Source: Paracentrotus lividus (Eukaryota; Echinodermata; Echinoidea; Camarodonta; Echinidae). Taken from it: DNA of 64,000 bases. Position 1 is the first letter of the stretch; every line of letters begins with the position of its first letter. Both the position numbers and the translations under genes were made by a program. The notes below the pieces were generated by a model that was given only the letters and a program-made list of their open reading frames with translations, was not told where the DNA came from and ran no database searches. The DNA is taken from positions 52,255,020 to 52,319,019 of the forward strand of contig CALNVZ010003426.1 of NCBI GenBank assembly GCA_940671915.1, written 5' to 3'. This document shows, one piece after another, positions 26,377 to 37,810 of this stretch.

Positions 26377-26482
26377 AATGCATTTTTGCAGCTGGCACAG
26401 CAAGCGGCAGCAGGTGGAGGAGGAGGAGGGACCGGTGGTAACATGGGAAATGTTTCAAACCTTGCCAATCTACAACTACCAG
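26377..26482 (+). CDS. CELF1: CELF exon: linker, Ala/Gly-rich (alternative acceptor possible)
   Basis: A 106-nt exon entering in phase 0 and leaving in phase 1. It reads NAFLQLAQQAAAG, a Gly run, and ends GGNMGNVSNLANLQLP. LQLAQQ aligns with LQLLQQ of vertebrate CELF1/2. There are two acceptors in the same frame: AAGCAG (exon from 26377) and TTGCAG (exon from 26392), which differ by the five residues NAFLQ. The first has the better polypyrimidine tract. The donor is GTAAGT. A degraded copy of the exon's 3' half and donor lies at about 26765-26820. Confidence 0.88.
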
Positions 26483-26512
26483 GTAAGTTTTACAGTCCAG
26501 TCCTGTTAAGGT

Positions 26513-26750
26513 GGTGTCACACTGTCCCGAAGGTGAGCAAAGATGGACACTGGAAATGTGAAATGTTAGGGTTGTTCAACAACCAAACAAGAGCAAAAAC
26601 AAGAACGATGTCTACAGAATGTTACACAATGGCACTTGAACAATACATGAGGGGTAAACGAATAGCCCAATGCCTTGTTGATCAGAGAAATATTTGAAGA
26701 TTTTCATGACCGTTTGTCCATCCTTGCTCAACTTCGGGACAGTGTGACGC
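26513..26750. mobile_element. Short inverted-repeat element (MITE-like)
   Basis: GTCACACTGTCCCGAAGGTG at about 26516 and its complement near 26747 form arms of about 35 bp with few mismatches, both continuing into GAGCAA-GATGGAC. It sits between the true exon end at 26482 and the decayed exon copy at 26765. Confidence 0.8.
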
Positions 26751-26764
26751 GGGCGTTATAGGGA

Positions 26765-26820
26765 GCGGGAATAACATGGGAAATGTTTCACACCTTGCCA
26801 ACCTATAACTAACGGGTAAG
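26765..26820 (+). pseudogene. Decayed copy of a CELF exon 3' end and donor
   Basis: GGGAATAACATGGGAAATG, then TTTCACACCTTGCCAAC, matches the last about 45 nt of the exon at 26377-26482, including a GGGTAAG donor-like end. In the parental frame CAA has become TAA, so inclusion would truncate the protein. Confidence 0.8.
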
Positions 26821-26835
26821 AACAACAAAGTTATA

Positions 26836-27008
26836 CAGTCCACCCCCTTTATTATGAGTTCAAATACAAGATTTTGTCATGATGAGGATGTTATCCCAGT
26901 CTAGATTTCAAACATGCATATATTTCTATGTAGTCAGTTGACTAAGATTTTGTTATTACAAGATTTTTGGCTAGATCCCAAGCATCTCATTGTAATGCGA
27001 GTGGACTG
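26836..27008. mobile_element. pogo/Tigger-like MITE
   Basis: TA-flanked ends TACAGTCCACCCCCTTTATT and, complemented, TACAGTCCACTCGCATTACA. CAGTCCAC-type termini with a TA target site are typical of pogo/Tc1-mariner derivatives. About 173 bp, no coding capacity. Confidence 0.75.
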
Positions 27009-27459
27009 TACTATCAAATAGATTCATAGCAAATTCCTGCAAAGGACCACCATCCTTCGGCCAAAATAGAGTCTGCATCAGAATAAACCAGGAGATATCA
27101 ATGGATACATGGTAGAAAGAAATTATTTAAATGTTTGAGCACTTAACAATGGTAGACAGGCTGCAGGCAGGGAATAAATTAGTCTGTGCTTGATATCCCT
27201 AGGACAAAGTCTTTCAAAAATTCATATTGTTATTGTAATTTTGATTTATTCATTACATTCCAAAGCTATACAGACGTATTGATCTGGCGCAATGAAACAT
27301 CTGGCAATATTGTAACCTTCAAATTATTGATTTGTAGTATGTATTTATATATACATTGTACATACATGTGGGCATGGAGATTTTTGTAGTTATTTAAAGA
27401 TGTAAACCAGCATTTATATTACCTAAAATGTATCACCATCTTCCTTGATCATCACCATT

Positions 27460-28015
27460 TGACCTATGACATTTGGTCTTTTACTCCTATCTCTATTGTT
27501 TATCCTCAACATCCTTAACATATTTTCATTTCATCACCTTAAATTTGAAACATCTCTGTTATTATATCAACAACCTCATTTTAGATGCAATCATTTTTTG
27601 ACACTTGACCTTTGACTCATGAACATTCAGCTATTGCACCTCACTTGGTAATCCACCTCCGGTCTTTTCTCTCATATTCATGCCCTCTGAAGTAAAATCA
27701 TAGCCTTTTGACTTCTGATTTTTGTCTGTCATGTTCAAGCCCTAACTTTGAGTCAAATACCCTTTGAAGTGAACTTGTAGCTTTTCAACCTCTGAGGTCA
27801 AGCCTTGTGACCTCTGAACTTTGTCCCTTGTCTCTCATAATTCATGCCCTTTGAAGTAACACTGATGATTTCACATTAACCCATAAATATACTCTACCAA
27901 CCATCCAATGCACTTTGCTTGAGACCATCTCTATCCTCCTCTCCTAATCTGCCCTCTGACCTCTGACCTTTACCACCCTTGACCTTTCACCCTCTGCACC
28001 TCTTGTGACCAAACA
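27460..28015. repeat. TGACCT-rich intron tract before a CELF exon
   Basis: Many TTGACC, TGACCTCTGACC and CCTTTGA words, including TGACCTCTGACCT at 27957-27969, a DR1-type pair on the minus strand. The tract runs up to 55 bp before the exon at 28070. Probably a degenerate simple repeat. Confidence 0.6.
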
Positions 28016-28069
28016 CCATTTCTTGTTTTATATTCATGGTAGGACATGAATATTCCTCTTCCCCTCTAG

Positions 28070-28234
28070 GTCAGACAGCATTGACGATGCCTCAGCTAGC
28101 GGCCCTTGCCTCAGCGGTCAATCAACAACAGAACAGTACGGGAGGTCAAGGTCAAAGCGCCCTCGCTCAGAGTCAAGCATTACTAGCAGCAGCACAAGGG
28201 AACAGCATTATGGGAGTTACACCGGGCTCAACAG
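28070..28234 (+). CDS. CELF1: CELF exon: linker, Gln/Ala-rich
   Basis: A 165-nt exon, phase 1 to 1, between acceptor CTCTAG and donor GTAGGT. It encodes GQTALTMPQLAALASAVNQQ, then GQSALAQSQALLAAAQG, and ends TPGST. MPQLAALASA corresponds to the MQLQNLAALAAAASAAQ region of vertebrate CELF1/2. Its length is a multiple of three and both ends are phase 1, so it can be skipped in frame. The upstream intron end is unusually rich in TGACC/TGACCT words. Confidence 0.9.
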
Positions 28235-28576
28235 GTAGGTCTATCAGTGAAGTAGAGTTTTGTATGTTGCTTCAGGTAATGAAGTTTATGGTAACCATGT
28301 GGTGAGTTGTGATAGCACCCTTTGCGCATGCTTTCATGATCAATACCTTGATTAGACCATGAGGGCATAAAAGAATTTAAACCTAACGCTGGTTTATTGC
28401 ATAGCCCCATCGCCTGTCAATGAGAAAACTTCAGGTTAGAGTCTTGGTCTATCTTTCAGTATTTTCTCCCCCCCCCCACCCCCTTAATAGTTATCTTTTT
28501 GAGGTTAATTTCATAGAGGTTTTAGGTTAATGGATATGTGAAGGGATAGGGTCACACTTCCTAGAAGGTATAGGTA

Positions 28577-29203
28577 GGGTTGGGCAAATAATGACTTTTT
28601 TCTGAAAAGTTATGTCAAACAAGTTATTTCTATAGTCAAATTTGATGTAGAATCCAAAAATGACAATGATTTTTGTGTACGATGAAGTCTGACGTCGCTA
28701 AAGTGCAAAAAACCAAAATAGTGTATTTTGCCCATTCATCACACACTTTATAGGTATAAACCGGTTTTATTTTGTTTCTTTATGGATTTTGATGGTTTAA
28801 AAGCTCAAATCTGACAATTTTATCATGACCAAATGTACCTAGTATGGTTATAGGTGTTAATTAGTGATTTTGATATGAGGTGATTTTTGCTCGATATTGA
28901 CTGAAACTAACTATACCAAACTACACTAACAGTCAACTTAGGTAGGATTTATCTTGTTGGATTAATCATGTTGGATTCCCTGACACCCAAAAGACATATA
29001 AAAACGCAATAAAAGTGGTTTATACGTATAAAAAGTATGATAATTGGGCATAATACGCTATTTTGGCGGCCATTTTGGTTTTTTGCACTTTAGCGACGTA
29101 AGACGTCATCGTATGCAAAAATAATTGTCATTTTCAGTTTCTACGTCGAATTTTACTATAGAAACAACTTGTTTGAAAAAAAAAGTTGAGATTCGCCCAA
29201 CCC
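28577..29203. mobile_element. Foldback/MITE element, 627 bp, long inverted arms
   Basis: Ends GGGTTGGGCAAATAATGAC and, complemented, GGGTTGGGCGAATCTCAAC, flanked by TA on both sides. Inverted similarity continues for roughly 200 bp per arm, including TCGCTAAAGTGCAAAAAACC on one strand and its complement near 29090. No coding sequence. Confidence 0.88.
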
Positions 29204-29283
29204 TAGTATAGGGTTAAGTTCAAGGGGGTAGTGTAGGGAATAAGTTTGCATTCTGGTATTCATGTACTCCTTTATTCCTGTAT

Positions 29284-29335
29284 TCAAATATGACCTAAAC
29301 AGTCTTCAGCTGAAGACTGTTTAGGTCATATTTGA
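29284..29335. repeat. 52-bp perfect palindrome, no spacer
   Basis: Each 26-bp half is the exact complement of the other: TCAAATATGACCTAAACAGT with CTTCAG, then its reverse complement. It lies in the intron between the exons at 28070 and 31514. Confidence 0.97.
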
Positions 29336-31155
29336 GTTTGTGTTTTGTGTCATCATCCATTGTTTACATCGCCCCCTTTGATTCTTTCATTTATGCTTTT
29401 CTTCATTCTTTTACTGAATCAAATTGGCATCTATGTGTATCTAAAGGAATCAAGAGCAATAGAGGCAGCAGTAATTTTAACACATCATGCCCCTGTTAAA
29501 TGATAATACACCCCTGTTACATAATGGTACCCCTCAGAAAGCTTTCCTACTTGCCTGATTTATATATCACCCATTCCACTCAGATAATATTTCAACACTC
29601 CATATGTGCCATCCCCACATATAGAACATATATACCGGTCACCGTGTGTTAGCTCCCATACCCCGATATTAGAATCACATTGGCTTATCATTGCTAGTGT
29701 TATTTCAAATATCTGTCATCAACAACCAATTGAAGATTTGATAGTTAACCCAGTCTTCCTCCCTCTCTCTGTATTTTCTGTTGAATTGTTTGGTACTACC
29801 ATATCTTGCCAGTCTTTCTTCAACAAGATTTGCATCTGTCATTTTTGTCTCCTTCTCTCTCCATCGCTTTTACTTTTTCTGTCTCAGTATCTTTTTTCGT
29901 ACAATTTCTCCTCTCGTATTCCCCTGTTCTATAGCATTTGTTTGGTTTTTTTTACTCTCAGTTTTATCATATTTTTATCATTTTCATATTCATTTAAATG
30001 AAGTCTTTGTTTTCCTGAACATATTAATTAATGCACTCTTGACAACTAATGAGCTTCAATTATATTGATTCTTGTCAACATGTTAATGCACTTTCTTTCT
30101 TGCATACCCCCATTAGAAAATAATCTTTCTTTACCAATGACATTTGCTGACATAAGAATGAAGTACATAATACATCTGGGTATCTAGAATCTAAATTTCT
30201 AATTATTCTGGAAAGGGAAAACCCCAGAATTAAATCTGCTAATTTTATTCTTCCCACGTTTCAATCCATCAGTAAACCATGCCATTCTTTGTTTGAACAG
30301 AGTTTGTTCAACTTCAGAGACTAAATCCCTCTGACAATTCTATTTTCTTAACCCAACTATGGCTGAATTATTCAATCCCATAAGTTTATAAACACCCAGT
30401 CTCTGTAGGCAAAGTTAAGTTAGTTAGTTTAGGGCTTGATATTGGGATACGTGCAATATACACCAGGTTGCATTATAAACCCCTATAACTTTTTTTCAAC
30501 TGAATAATATGCCATGTCTTGTGTAGTCTTTGTCCCAAACCCTCAAGTATAGTTTTGTTTTGTTGCAGGTATAGTGTGCCTAAATTTATCAATCTAATCA
30601 AAACATGATATTTTTTGTGCATTCATATATTTTCATGGACTTCACACTGTCATGATCAAAACCCACTTTTCAGTTGAAAATATTTAATGGGATCGCTCCC
30701 ATCCAATGTGTGCACCTATTGTTTTGAGAATAATGTATTATATGCAGCTTTTATGTAAGTTAGCTGTTGCCTTTGTGCTGATCCCATTATGAAATGTTTA
30801 ATGTTCATAGTTCCTACCCATAATTGTACTGTATGCATGTTTGTATTGAAATATTGTAAGTGATTGGTGTAAAACCTACCAAACTGCAAATAAATATTGC
30901 CCATGATTATGTCACAGATGGTTAGACTGGTACACCAAACTAGGATTATATTACAATACAATGCACCCTCCTGCACTGTAGCACACCTTATTTCTCTAAA
31001 CAAACCACTGAATTATATAAATTTACTTTGAAGCCATCTGTTTAGAATAATAAGAGCATGAATTCACCATAAATAGGGAAATTTCTTCTGGTTCTAAGCA
31101 GATGCAATAATCGAATCACTCCCCAAAAAGAAACAGTTTCTCCTAGTTTACAGAG

Positions 31156-31402
31156 ATGCCAACACTACGGAATAATTAGAAAATTAGAAATTAGATTGCA
31201 AATAATAAAAACAGCTGAAACAAATGCCTGCTCACAAGAGAAATAAACTGTATTGATTGGGATGCATTCCCAAAATTAAATGACAGAGCAAAATATTATT
31301 CATGATTTCTCTTGTGAGAAGTCATCTGGTTCAGCTGTTTTAACTATTAGCGTTATTTGTGTTCTAATTTCTACTGTTCTAATTATTTTGTAGTGTTGGC
31401 AT
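31156..31402. mobile_element. MITE-like element, 247 bp
   Basis: ATGCCAACACTACGGAATAA at the left and ATGCCAACACTACAAAATAA (complement) at the right. The inverted arms continue about 90 bp, including AAACAGCTGAA and CTCACAAGAGAAAT in both. It ends 111 bp before the CELF exon at 31514. Confidence 0.88.
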
Positions 31403-31513
31403 TTTATCTGAGAGTATACCCTACCATGTCGCATTGACTTGTGTCACAATGCTTTGTATTGTATTGTATGATTGTCTTGTGTTGTCTAGTGATATCTCTG
31501 ATCTTGTTAACAG

Positions 31514-31621
31514 GTGCAACCTCCACTACAGCATCTACTGCCTCTACTAATAACAACACTCTAGTAGCAGGTCTTACTGGCTTACATACTGGTTTACAAC
31601 AGAGTCTACAATCAAACACAG
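31514..31621 (+). CDS. CELF1: CELF exon: linker, Thr/Ser-rich
   Basis: A 108-nt exon, phase 1 to 1, after acceptor TTAACAG. It encodes GATSTTASTASTNNNTLVAG, then LTGLHTGLQQSLQSNT. Composition and position match the Ser/Thr-rich part of the CELF1/2 linker (the LAGATAGLNVGSLAG area in vertebrates). The donor GTGTTC is weak, so this exon may be regulated. Its acceptor lies 111 bp downstream of a 247-bp inverted-repeat element. Confidence 0.8.
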
Positions 31622-32386
31622 GTGTTCTTCTATTCCTATGTCTCATTGTTTGTCTTGTCTGTTTTTGATGTACTTGTGCATCTGTATTTTGTCTTGTTTG
31701 ATATGTGTCTTTTTGTTTTTGTATCTTGTGGGTCAGTCTGTGGATAAACACTTTTGTCTGGGCAGTGCGGTAAAGTTTGAAATTTGTTTATTAATGTAAT
31801 GAAGAGATGAAGCAAAATAATTTTCAAAAGGAAATGGAAGTATTCTTTATAACTTATCGAAACATAAATAGTAAATGGAACTTAGTCAAAGACTTGAATA
31901 AATCTAAAATGTAGTCTAACACGCATTGAAATATTGGTTCTTGTGTACATTTTAAATTCTTTCATGTTTACCCTTGTTTTCTCGCCGTCTCTTATCTCTT
32001 ATGCTTCACATTATTGTTTTAAATGTTTAGTTCTGAAGGGATCTTTTAAATTTATCTCATATTAAGCATAAAAAGGGAAAATTGTGTATTGATACAAGGA
32101 GACAAAATACAAAATACTTTTTTGTATGTGGATTCTTTTATTTATGTTGTTTATTTGTGTCATGCATGCTGCATTGTGTATACTAAATTTATTGATCTTC
32201 AATTTCTGCAACGCCCACCCATTCCCCCACCCCCCCACCCTAACCAGCACCCTTACCCCCAACCCAACCCTTTGCCCTCATTCCAAACCCCAGTCAAAAA
32301 ACATAGACCATTATTTCAAGCTTGTTGTCATAAATAAAAATGGGAAAAGGAAAAGTGATCAACCGTATTATTTATAATTTCTTCCA

Positions 32387-32426
32387 CTCTCTCTCTCTCT
32401 CTTTCTCTCTCTTCCACTCGTTATTA

Positions 32427-32463
<37 letters not shown>
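32387..32463. repeat. CT microsatellite
   Basis: Two (CT)n runs separated by a short interruption. Confidence 0.95.
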
Positions 32464-33438
32464 TCTTGGTTCCTCCCTATGTTCCTCATTAATGATGTTG
32501 AGCGCATTGCATCCCTGCATCAGTGGTATCCTCCATGAATAATGCATCATTATAACATCATGTGATATGCTGCATCCATTAAATCATGCATTATTCTCAT
32601 TTTAACATTGTATAATATGCTTCATATGTATTGCAAAGATTCCTTCAATCATAATTATAGCTAAATTGCATGTTTACATTTTCATACTAATGTACGCCAT
32701 TTCCCTACAGATTTCTGGTGAATAGGTCCAAACCCGGAGCAGAGAACTAATATCCACAACCACTAAAACTTTTTATAACATTTTATTGACTTTGCTTTGT
32801 GTTTTATGCCATATATGAATCAGACAGATATCACTAATATCAATTAATATGCAGCCTGAAGTAAATGTACATATATGTTCTTGTCATTTTGTATTTTTGA
32901 GCAATTATCGGTTTTCATGAATAAAACAGGTTGGGGTGAAATGAAGTTAGAACTTGGTTGAATTATAAACCAATGTGCTTAAAATTAAAGCTCAGCTTTG
33001 AAATTGAAAACAAAATAAGGTATTCCCTTTCAATGGCATGATTATGTTTCCGTATATAGTAAGTATTCATCTTTTTTTAATGTATGCTTCATAGGTTTAT
33101 TGGGTTCTGATGCTACCTTTCTTGTTCTCCCTTGAATGTATCCTTTTTTATAGATGATTTCTTTTTTCTTTCAAAACTGAAATGATGAAAACATTGCCAT
33201 GATTGTAATTACTAATGTGAACGTTCTTGCATCATGAAATAAATAATCTTGTTTTCGTCTAATTGCATCATTCCAGAATGCTTAATATCAATATCTAGAC
33301 TTTCATTTTGTATTTGCTTCCGATATCTTTCATCAATTTGATCATGTCTTGTTTTTTGTTTCTCTCCTTGTTTCCCTTTAAATCCTTTTGCTGGCAAACC
33401 TCAAAAAATACACAAAATAAAAACCCATGCTGGAGCAG

Positions 33439-33495
33439 GTCCTTCAGGGCTCGGCTCTAATCCATCACTACAAGGCTTCAGGGGAATACAAAAAG
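33439..33495 (+). CDS. Candidate extra CELF cassette exon (linker)
   Basis: A 57-nt stretch after GAGCAG that would read GPSGLGSNPSLQGFRGIQK in phase 1 to 1, exactly compatible with the exons at 31514 and 35321. Its Gly/Ser/Leu/Gln composition and SLQGF resemble GLQGL of the neighbouring exon. Against it, the acceptor has no pyrimidine tract and the donor GTTCTA is weak. Confidence 0.25.
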
Positions 33496-33835
33496 GTTCT
33501 AAATCAAAAATCAATATTTAATCTTTATTTGTGTGTGCTGTTATTGTTTTGTGCATTTTGTCTGCTTTTCATGTTTGTTTTTCCTCTATTTATGTACAGT
33601 TAACATTGAAATTTCCATCTTTGTTCTTAGATTCTGTTTGTGTTTATTTTTATTTTTTTTCCCTTTGTTAGAAGGTTAATCCGTAATATGGTTTTTGTAT
33701 TTGTGTAGTATTATGAGCCACCCCTGTTCCTAAACCCTTGTTATCATGTCATTAACTTTGTAGCCAGCTGTTGCTAGTATTGTATTATTTGCATTTGAGT
33801 AGCTAGACCTCACTCCTTACATCAATGTAGTAATA

Positions 33836-34186
33836 ATCATCATCGTCGTCATCAAAGTCGTTGTCACCTGTATCATCATCATCATCTTTGACATGATCAT
33901 CATCATCACTATCGTCATCGTCACCACCACTACTACCATCACCACCACTACTACCATCACCACCATTATCATCACCACCACCACCACCACCACCATCATG
34001 ATCATGATCATCATCATCGTCGTCGTCGTCGTCATCATCGCAATCATTATCACCATCATCACCACCATCAACACCACCATCATCATCATCATTATCATCA
34101 TCATCATCATTGCAATCATTATCATCACCACTACCATCATCATCATCACCATTTACACTACCACCACCACCACAACCATCATCATT
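33836..34186. repeat. CAT/CAC triplet minisatellite in a CELF intron
   Basis: About 350 bp of ATC/ACC/GTC triplets. Long open frames on both strands (Ile/Thr or Met/Val only) are artefacts. Confidence 0.97.
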
Positions 34187-34337
34187 CCTCTTTTAATTTA
34201 TTGTTTTGGATCACCAAACTTTTATCTTTTGTCTGAAAGTTCATACAAATCTTGTTAAGATTTTATTCTTCTATTTTTATTTCTTTATTTTCATCCTCCT
34301 GTGTTTCACCTGTTCTTTCATAATTGTTATATTCAAA

Positions 34338-34511
34338 CAGTCTACTCCTTATAATGATATTAAATACATTGAACTAATATGAGGCAATTATCTTGGTCAG
34401 TTTTAAATAATTGCAGAATTTTTTTATGTGAGTGTGTTCAGTATTACAAATTCTGCCCAAACAAAGTAATTTTGTAAATCCTAATAACTTCATTGTAATG
34501 GGAGTGGACTG
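34338..34511. mobile_element. Second copy of the pogo-like MITE
   Basis: Left end CAGTCTACTCCTTATAATGA and right end CATTGTAATGGGAGTGGACTG followed by TA. The right end is nearly identical to that of the copy at 26836-27008, and the length is the same (about 174 bp). Confidence 0.7.
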
Positions 34512-35203
34512 TAGTTTGCATACCATCATGTTCCTTATTATGCTTTATTATAACCATCATTTCTACTTGTTATTTAGTTTAAACTGAACCATTTCTCTGT
34601 TATCATTTCGCACAATAGCTTTCAATTAATTGTTGACACATCCTATGCATATTTTAATCAATATAGCATCCTGCCTTCTTCCTTTGTACTATTTAATTTT
34701 CACCACTTTAGATCCATATAACAATATAAACCAGTGTTGGGACCTTTATGTCATGTTTTGATTGTGATAGATAGAAGGATTATATCATTTGGTGTACAAA
34801 CAACTACCCAACAGAAAAAGTACTTAATGTATATATACATGTAAGAACACACACAGGAGGCAGTCATAGTTCCTGTATAGTGCATATCGTATTATAATAT
34901 AATTTCTTTCTCTGCTTCCAACTAGCTTAGATATTATTATTAAAGCTTTAGCTCTGCCAGACAGTCTGTTATATACTCTTTCCATCATATGATTTCTTTT
35001 CTTTGCTTCTATTTTTATTTTTATTTTTTTGTTCCCTGTCAAGTCTGCTAACTTATGTAAAGTAATTTCATAGTTCAGTGTGTTTTATGATATGACTATT
35101 GACTGGTTTGTTTTTGTTCATTATTATTTCCCAGATTGCCAGCATTGGTCTCTTTGTATGATGTGCTTTATCTCAGCACCAGCTTGCCTGTCGTAGCATC
35201 TGA

Positions 35204-35252
35204 TGAGGGTCAGAAGGTCATAAGTGTATTACATGTCCTTCTGGTTCTCGAC
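35204..35252. repeat. Hairpin repeat, second family member
   Basis: GAGGGTCAGAAGGTCATAAG pairs with TTACATGTCCTTCTGGTTCTC. Related to 16110-16203. It lies 69 bp before the CELF exon at 35321. Confidence 0.7.
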
Positions 35253-35320
35253 TGACTGGATTTTTTATGGAAGCCAATATTAATTACAATCTATGTTTTG
35301 TTGTTGCCTTCATTTTCTAG

Positions 35321-35383
35321 GAGCAGGTACTAACACAACATCGAGTATGACGGGACTAACAGCTGGTCTACAGGGATTAGCAG
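35321..35383 (+). CDS. CELF1: CELF exon: small linker exon
   Basis: A 63-nt exon, phase 1 to 1, between acceptor TTTTCTAG and donor GTATGA. It encodes GAGTNTTSSMTGLTAGLQGLA. The LTAGLQGL motif resembles LTGLHTGLQQ of the previous exon, suggesting the two arose by exon duplication, and matches the vertebrate ATAGLNVGSLAG style. It is small, symmetric and flanked by large introns, so it is a likely cassette exon. Confidence 0.78.
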
Positions 35384-36404
35384 GTATGATATGAAGTCAG
35401 ATTCTTTGCTGTTTTTACTAATACTAACCCTGCAAACCTGGAATGAGTATATTCTTGTTTTTATCTTGTTTCGCTGCCTGCAATTCTTCCTTTATGTTTA
35501 TTATTCTATTGTTCAACTCTTCATCGTTTTGGGCTGATTTTGTTTTTAGGCTGAGGAGAAGGTCGTTTTCTAGGTAGCATGGGAATTGGTAGCTTTGGGA
35601 TGAAAAGTTGCAATTGAGAATCGATTGAAATAATTCAGTAAATCATATTTTGGAAATGATAATAAGAGGAAACTGATAATTATGTAGCAGCAGGACATTA
35701 GCTCCATAATGATTTAATAGCTTTCTGTCTCTCATCTCTGACTAAAACAGTTTGAAATCGCTATAACTCTTTCATCATTCCCAATCATGGCACTTTTATG
35801 GTTCAGGACTCTCTAGCAATTAATTCATCCCCGTTGATTTTAATCAAACAGATACATAGATTTAGATAATTGCAACTTAACTGTCATTTTTAATTGCTGT
35901 AATGACATTTCCCTGTATGTTATTGTTTTTGCTGAACAATTTTTCTCTTTGCAATTCTGAGGAAAGCTTGACTTAACAATTTGCATGCTTCATTTTTGAC
36001 GAATCTTTTATTTTCTTGATTAAATCGAAGAAAAGCAATTTGTTGCTTGCAAGGAAACTTGAATCTAATTGCATTTTAAATTTAATTTCATATTAAAATA
36101 TAGTAGGATAGGTTGTCAATTAAAGAGCATGGCATAATGAAATTTCATTTAGATGTAGGTTATGTACTACTAATAAAAGCAAAGTATAAATCTTAGTTTC
36201 AAAGTGTAAATTTAGGGAAGCAATCTTTTGCATGCATGAGATTTTTAAAAGTAAGATAGAAGCTACAACTTAATTAAGATAGCATATAAGTAATCATATC
36301 ATTACTTTGGATGATTTTCACTTTATTTTATCAGATAGAATGAGACAGTTTCTCAATATTGTAAATATGAAAGTATGTTCATCAAATTTTGGACCAAGCA
36401 AACA

Positions 36405-36435
36405 TTTTTGTTTGTTTGTTTGTTTGTTTTTTTTT
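36405..36435 (+). promoter_or_regulatory. GU-rich element (TGTTTGTTTGT) in CELF intron
   Basis: Five TTTG units followed by a T run, containing the 11-mer TGTTTGTTTGT, the known CELF1-bound GU-rich element in mRNA. It lies in the intron between the exons at 35321 and 38241, so it could serve autoregulated splicing. It may also be a plain microsatellite. Confidence 0.4.
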
Positions 36436-37810
36436 AAATATATGTATAGTTGAAGTCTAGATTTGTTTGCATTACATTTGAAAATAGCTATTTAAAGGGA
36501 GCATGATTTATAGACAAATTATGTAACAAATAACCGATAATTGAATAAAATTAATAACAAAGTTTTTTTTAATGAAATAGATAGCTTTATATCTTCTTTC
36601 AAAGACCCATAGCTCAAACTTTTTATTTTGCTCGCCCTGATCTTTGCATTTTGCTATATGGGTCATACAATACTGTACCCAGTGCTATGCTAAACCATAT
36701 GTAACTTCTCCCTTTCCTGTATACTCCAATATTTCAACATCTTATGGTTAATGTTGTTTGTATCATGTTCTATCAATACAATGTTTATTAACCCTGTTCT
36801 TGTTACTAGTTTTGAATTTGTCAAATATTTTTATGAAAAGAACTTTCAATCCTGTGTTGACCAAATCCATTAATCATCTACGAGCCGAGTTTATGACATA
36901 TTTAATTCATCTAATATCTTTATTCTGCTTTTGTTTAAACGTCCATGTGAATCACCCGCCCCCCCCTATTTCCCCATCCACTATTAAATTAAAATAATTG
37001 GATGTCCTATATTACAAGTTTGAATTATGTTGAATGTTTAAATCTTACCACTTTTCCTTTCAAACCCTGGTTCAAGTTTCCTACATGTTGTAAACCTAAA
37101 TTCCCCTGAGAATGAAATGCTATATCAGGCAAGCATCACCCCTGTCCTTATACACCCCCTTTTCCCCCCCAACCCCCATTACCGACCCCCAGCCTTTACC
37201 CCCACCCCATTCCTTTTTCCCATCGCCCCCCCCCCCCCCAATATCAAAACATTGTCATCTTCTTATCAACTATTATTTTAAGTTTCAGCCTTTACGTGAT
37301 TTATCCCTTTAAAACTTCAACATGAAGGTATGGGTTCAAATTCTGTCAACATTTTCAACTAAATAAACTTGATAGGTTAACAAAAAAGAAACGTTTGTCC
37401 GAATATGTTCCTGTTGTTGTTGGTTCTTTTTGTTCATTAACAAAATATAGCACAAAAGTTTTGTAAGAAAACGTTCAGTTGAATACAGTATGTCAAAGGT
37501 CTCCGTTATTTGTTGCGATAATTCAGTATCCATTTAGGCGTTCTCTGTACACCAGCACATATTCCTCCCATTTTGTGTGTTCCGAGTATGTCATGGAATA
37601 CTCGCTTTAAATTGTCTCGTTAGTTGTTTCCAACCTTGTAAATAAGAATGTTTGTGTGATATTTAAACCTTTGACAGCACTGAAATTCACCCTGTAGCTT
37701 TGAAAGAGCTTTGATTAGATAGCCACGCTTATGTACAGATTCTGTACACTTTCTTTTGTGATTTATTAGTTTGTGCTTTTTGTTTTTAATTAACATCCTA
37801 TTTGGTACAG

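Noticed and set aside
26251..26697. The whole 148-codon open frame as one coding unit
   Set aside because: Only 26377-26482 is coding. The part after the GTAAGT donor runs into an inverted-repeat element and the part before the acceptor is intron.
33817..34258. Open frames of 111 and 121 codons in a CELF intron
   Set aside because: CAT/CAC microsatellite translation, open on both strands.
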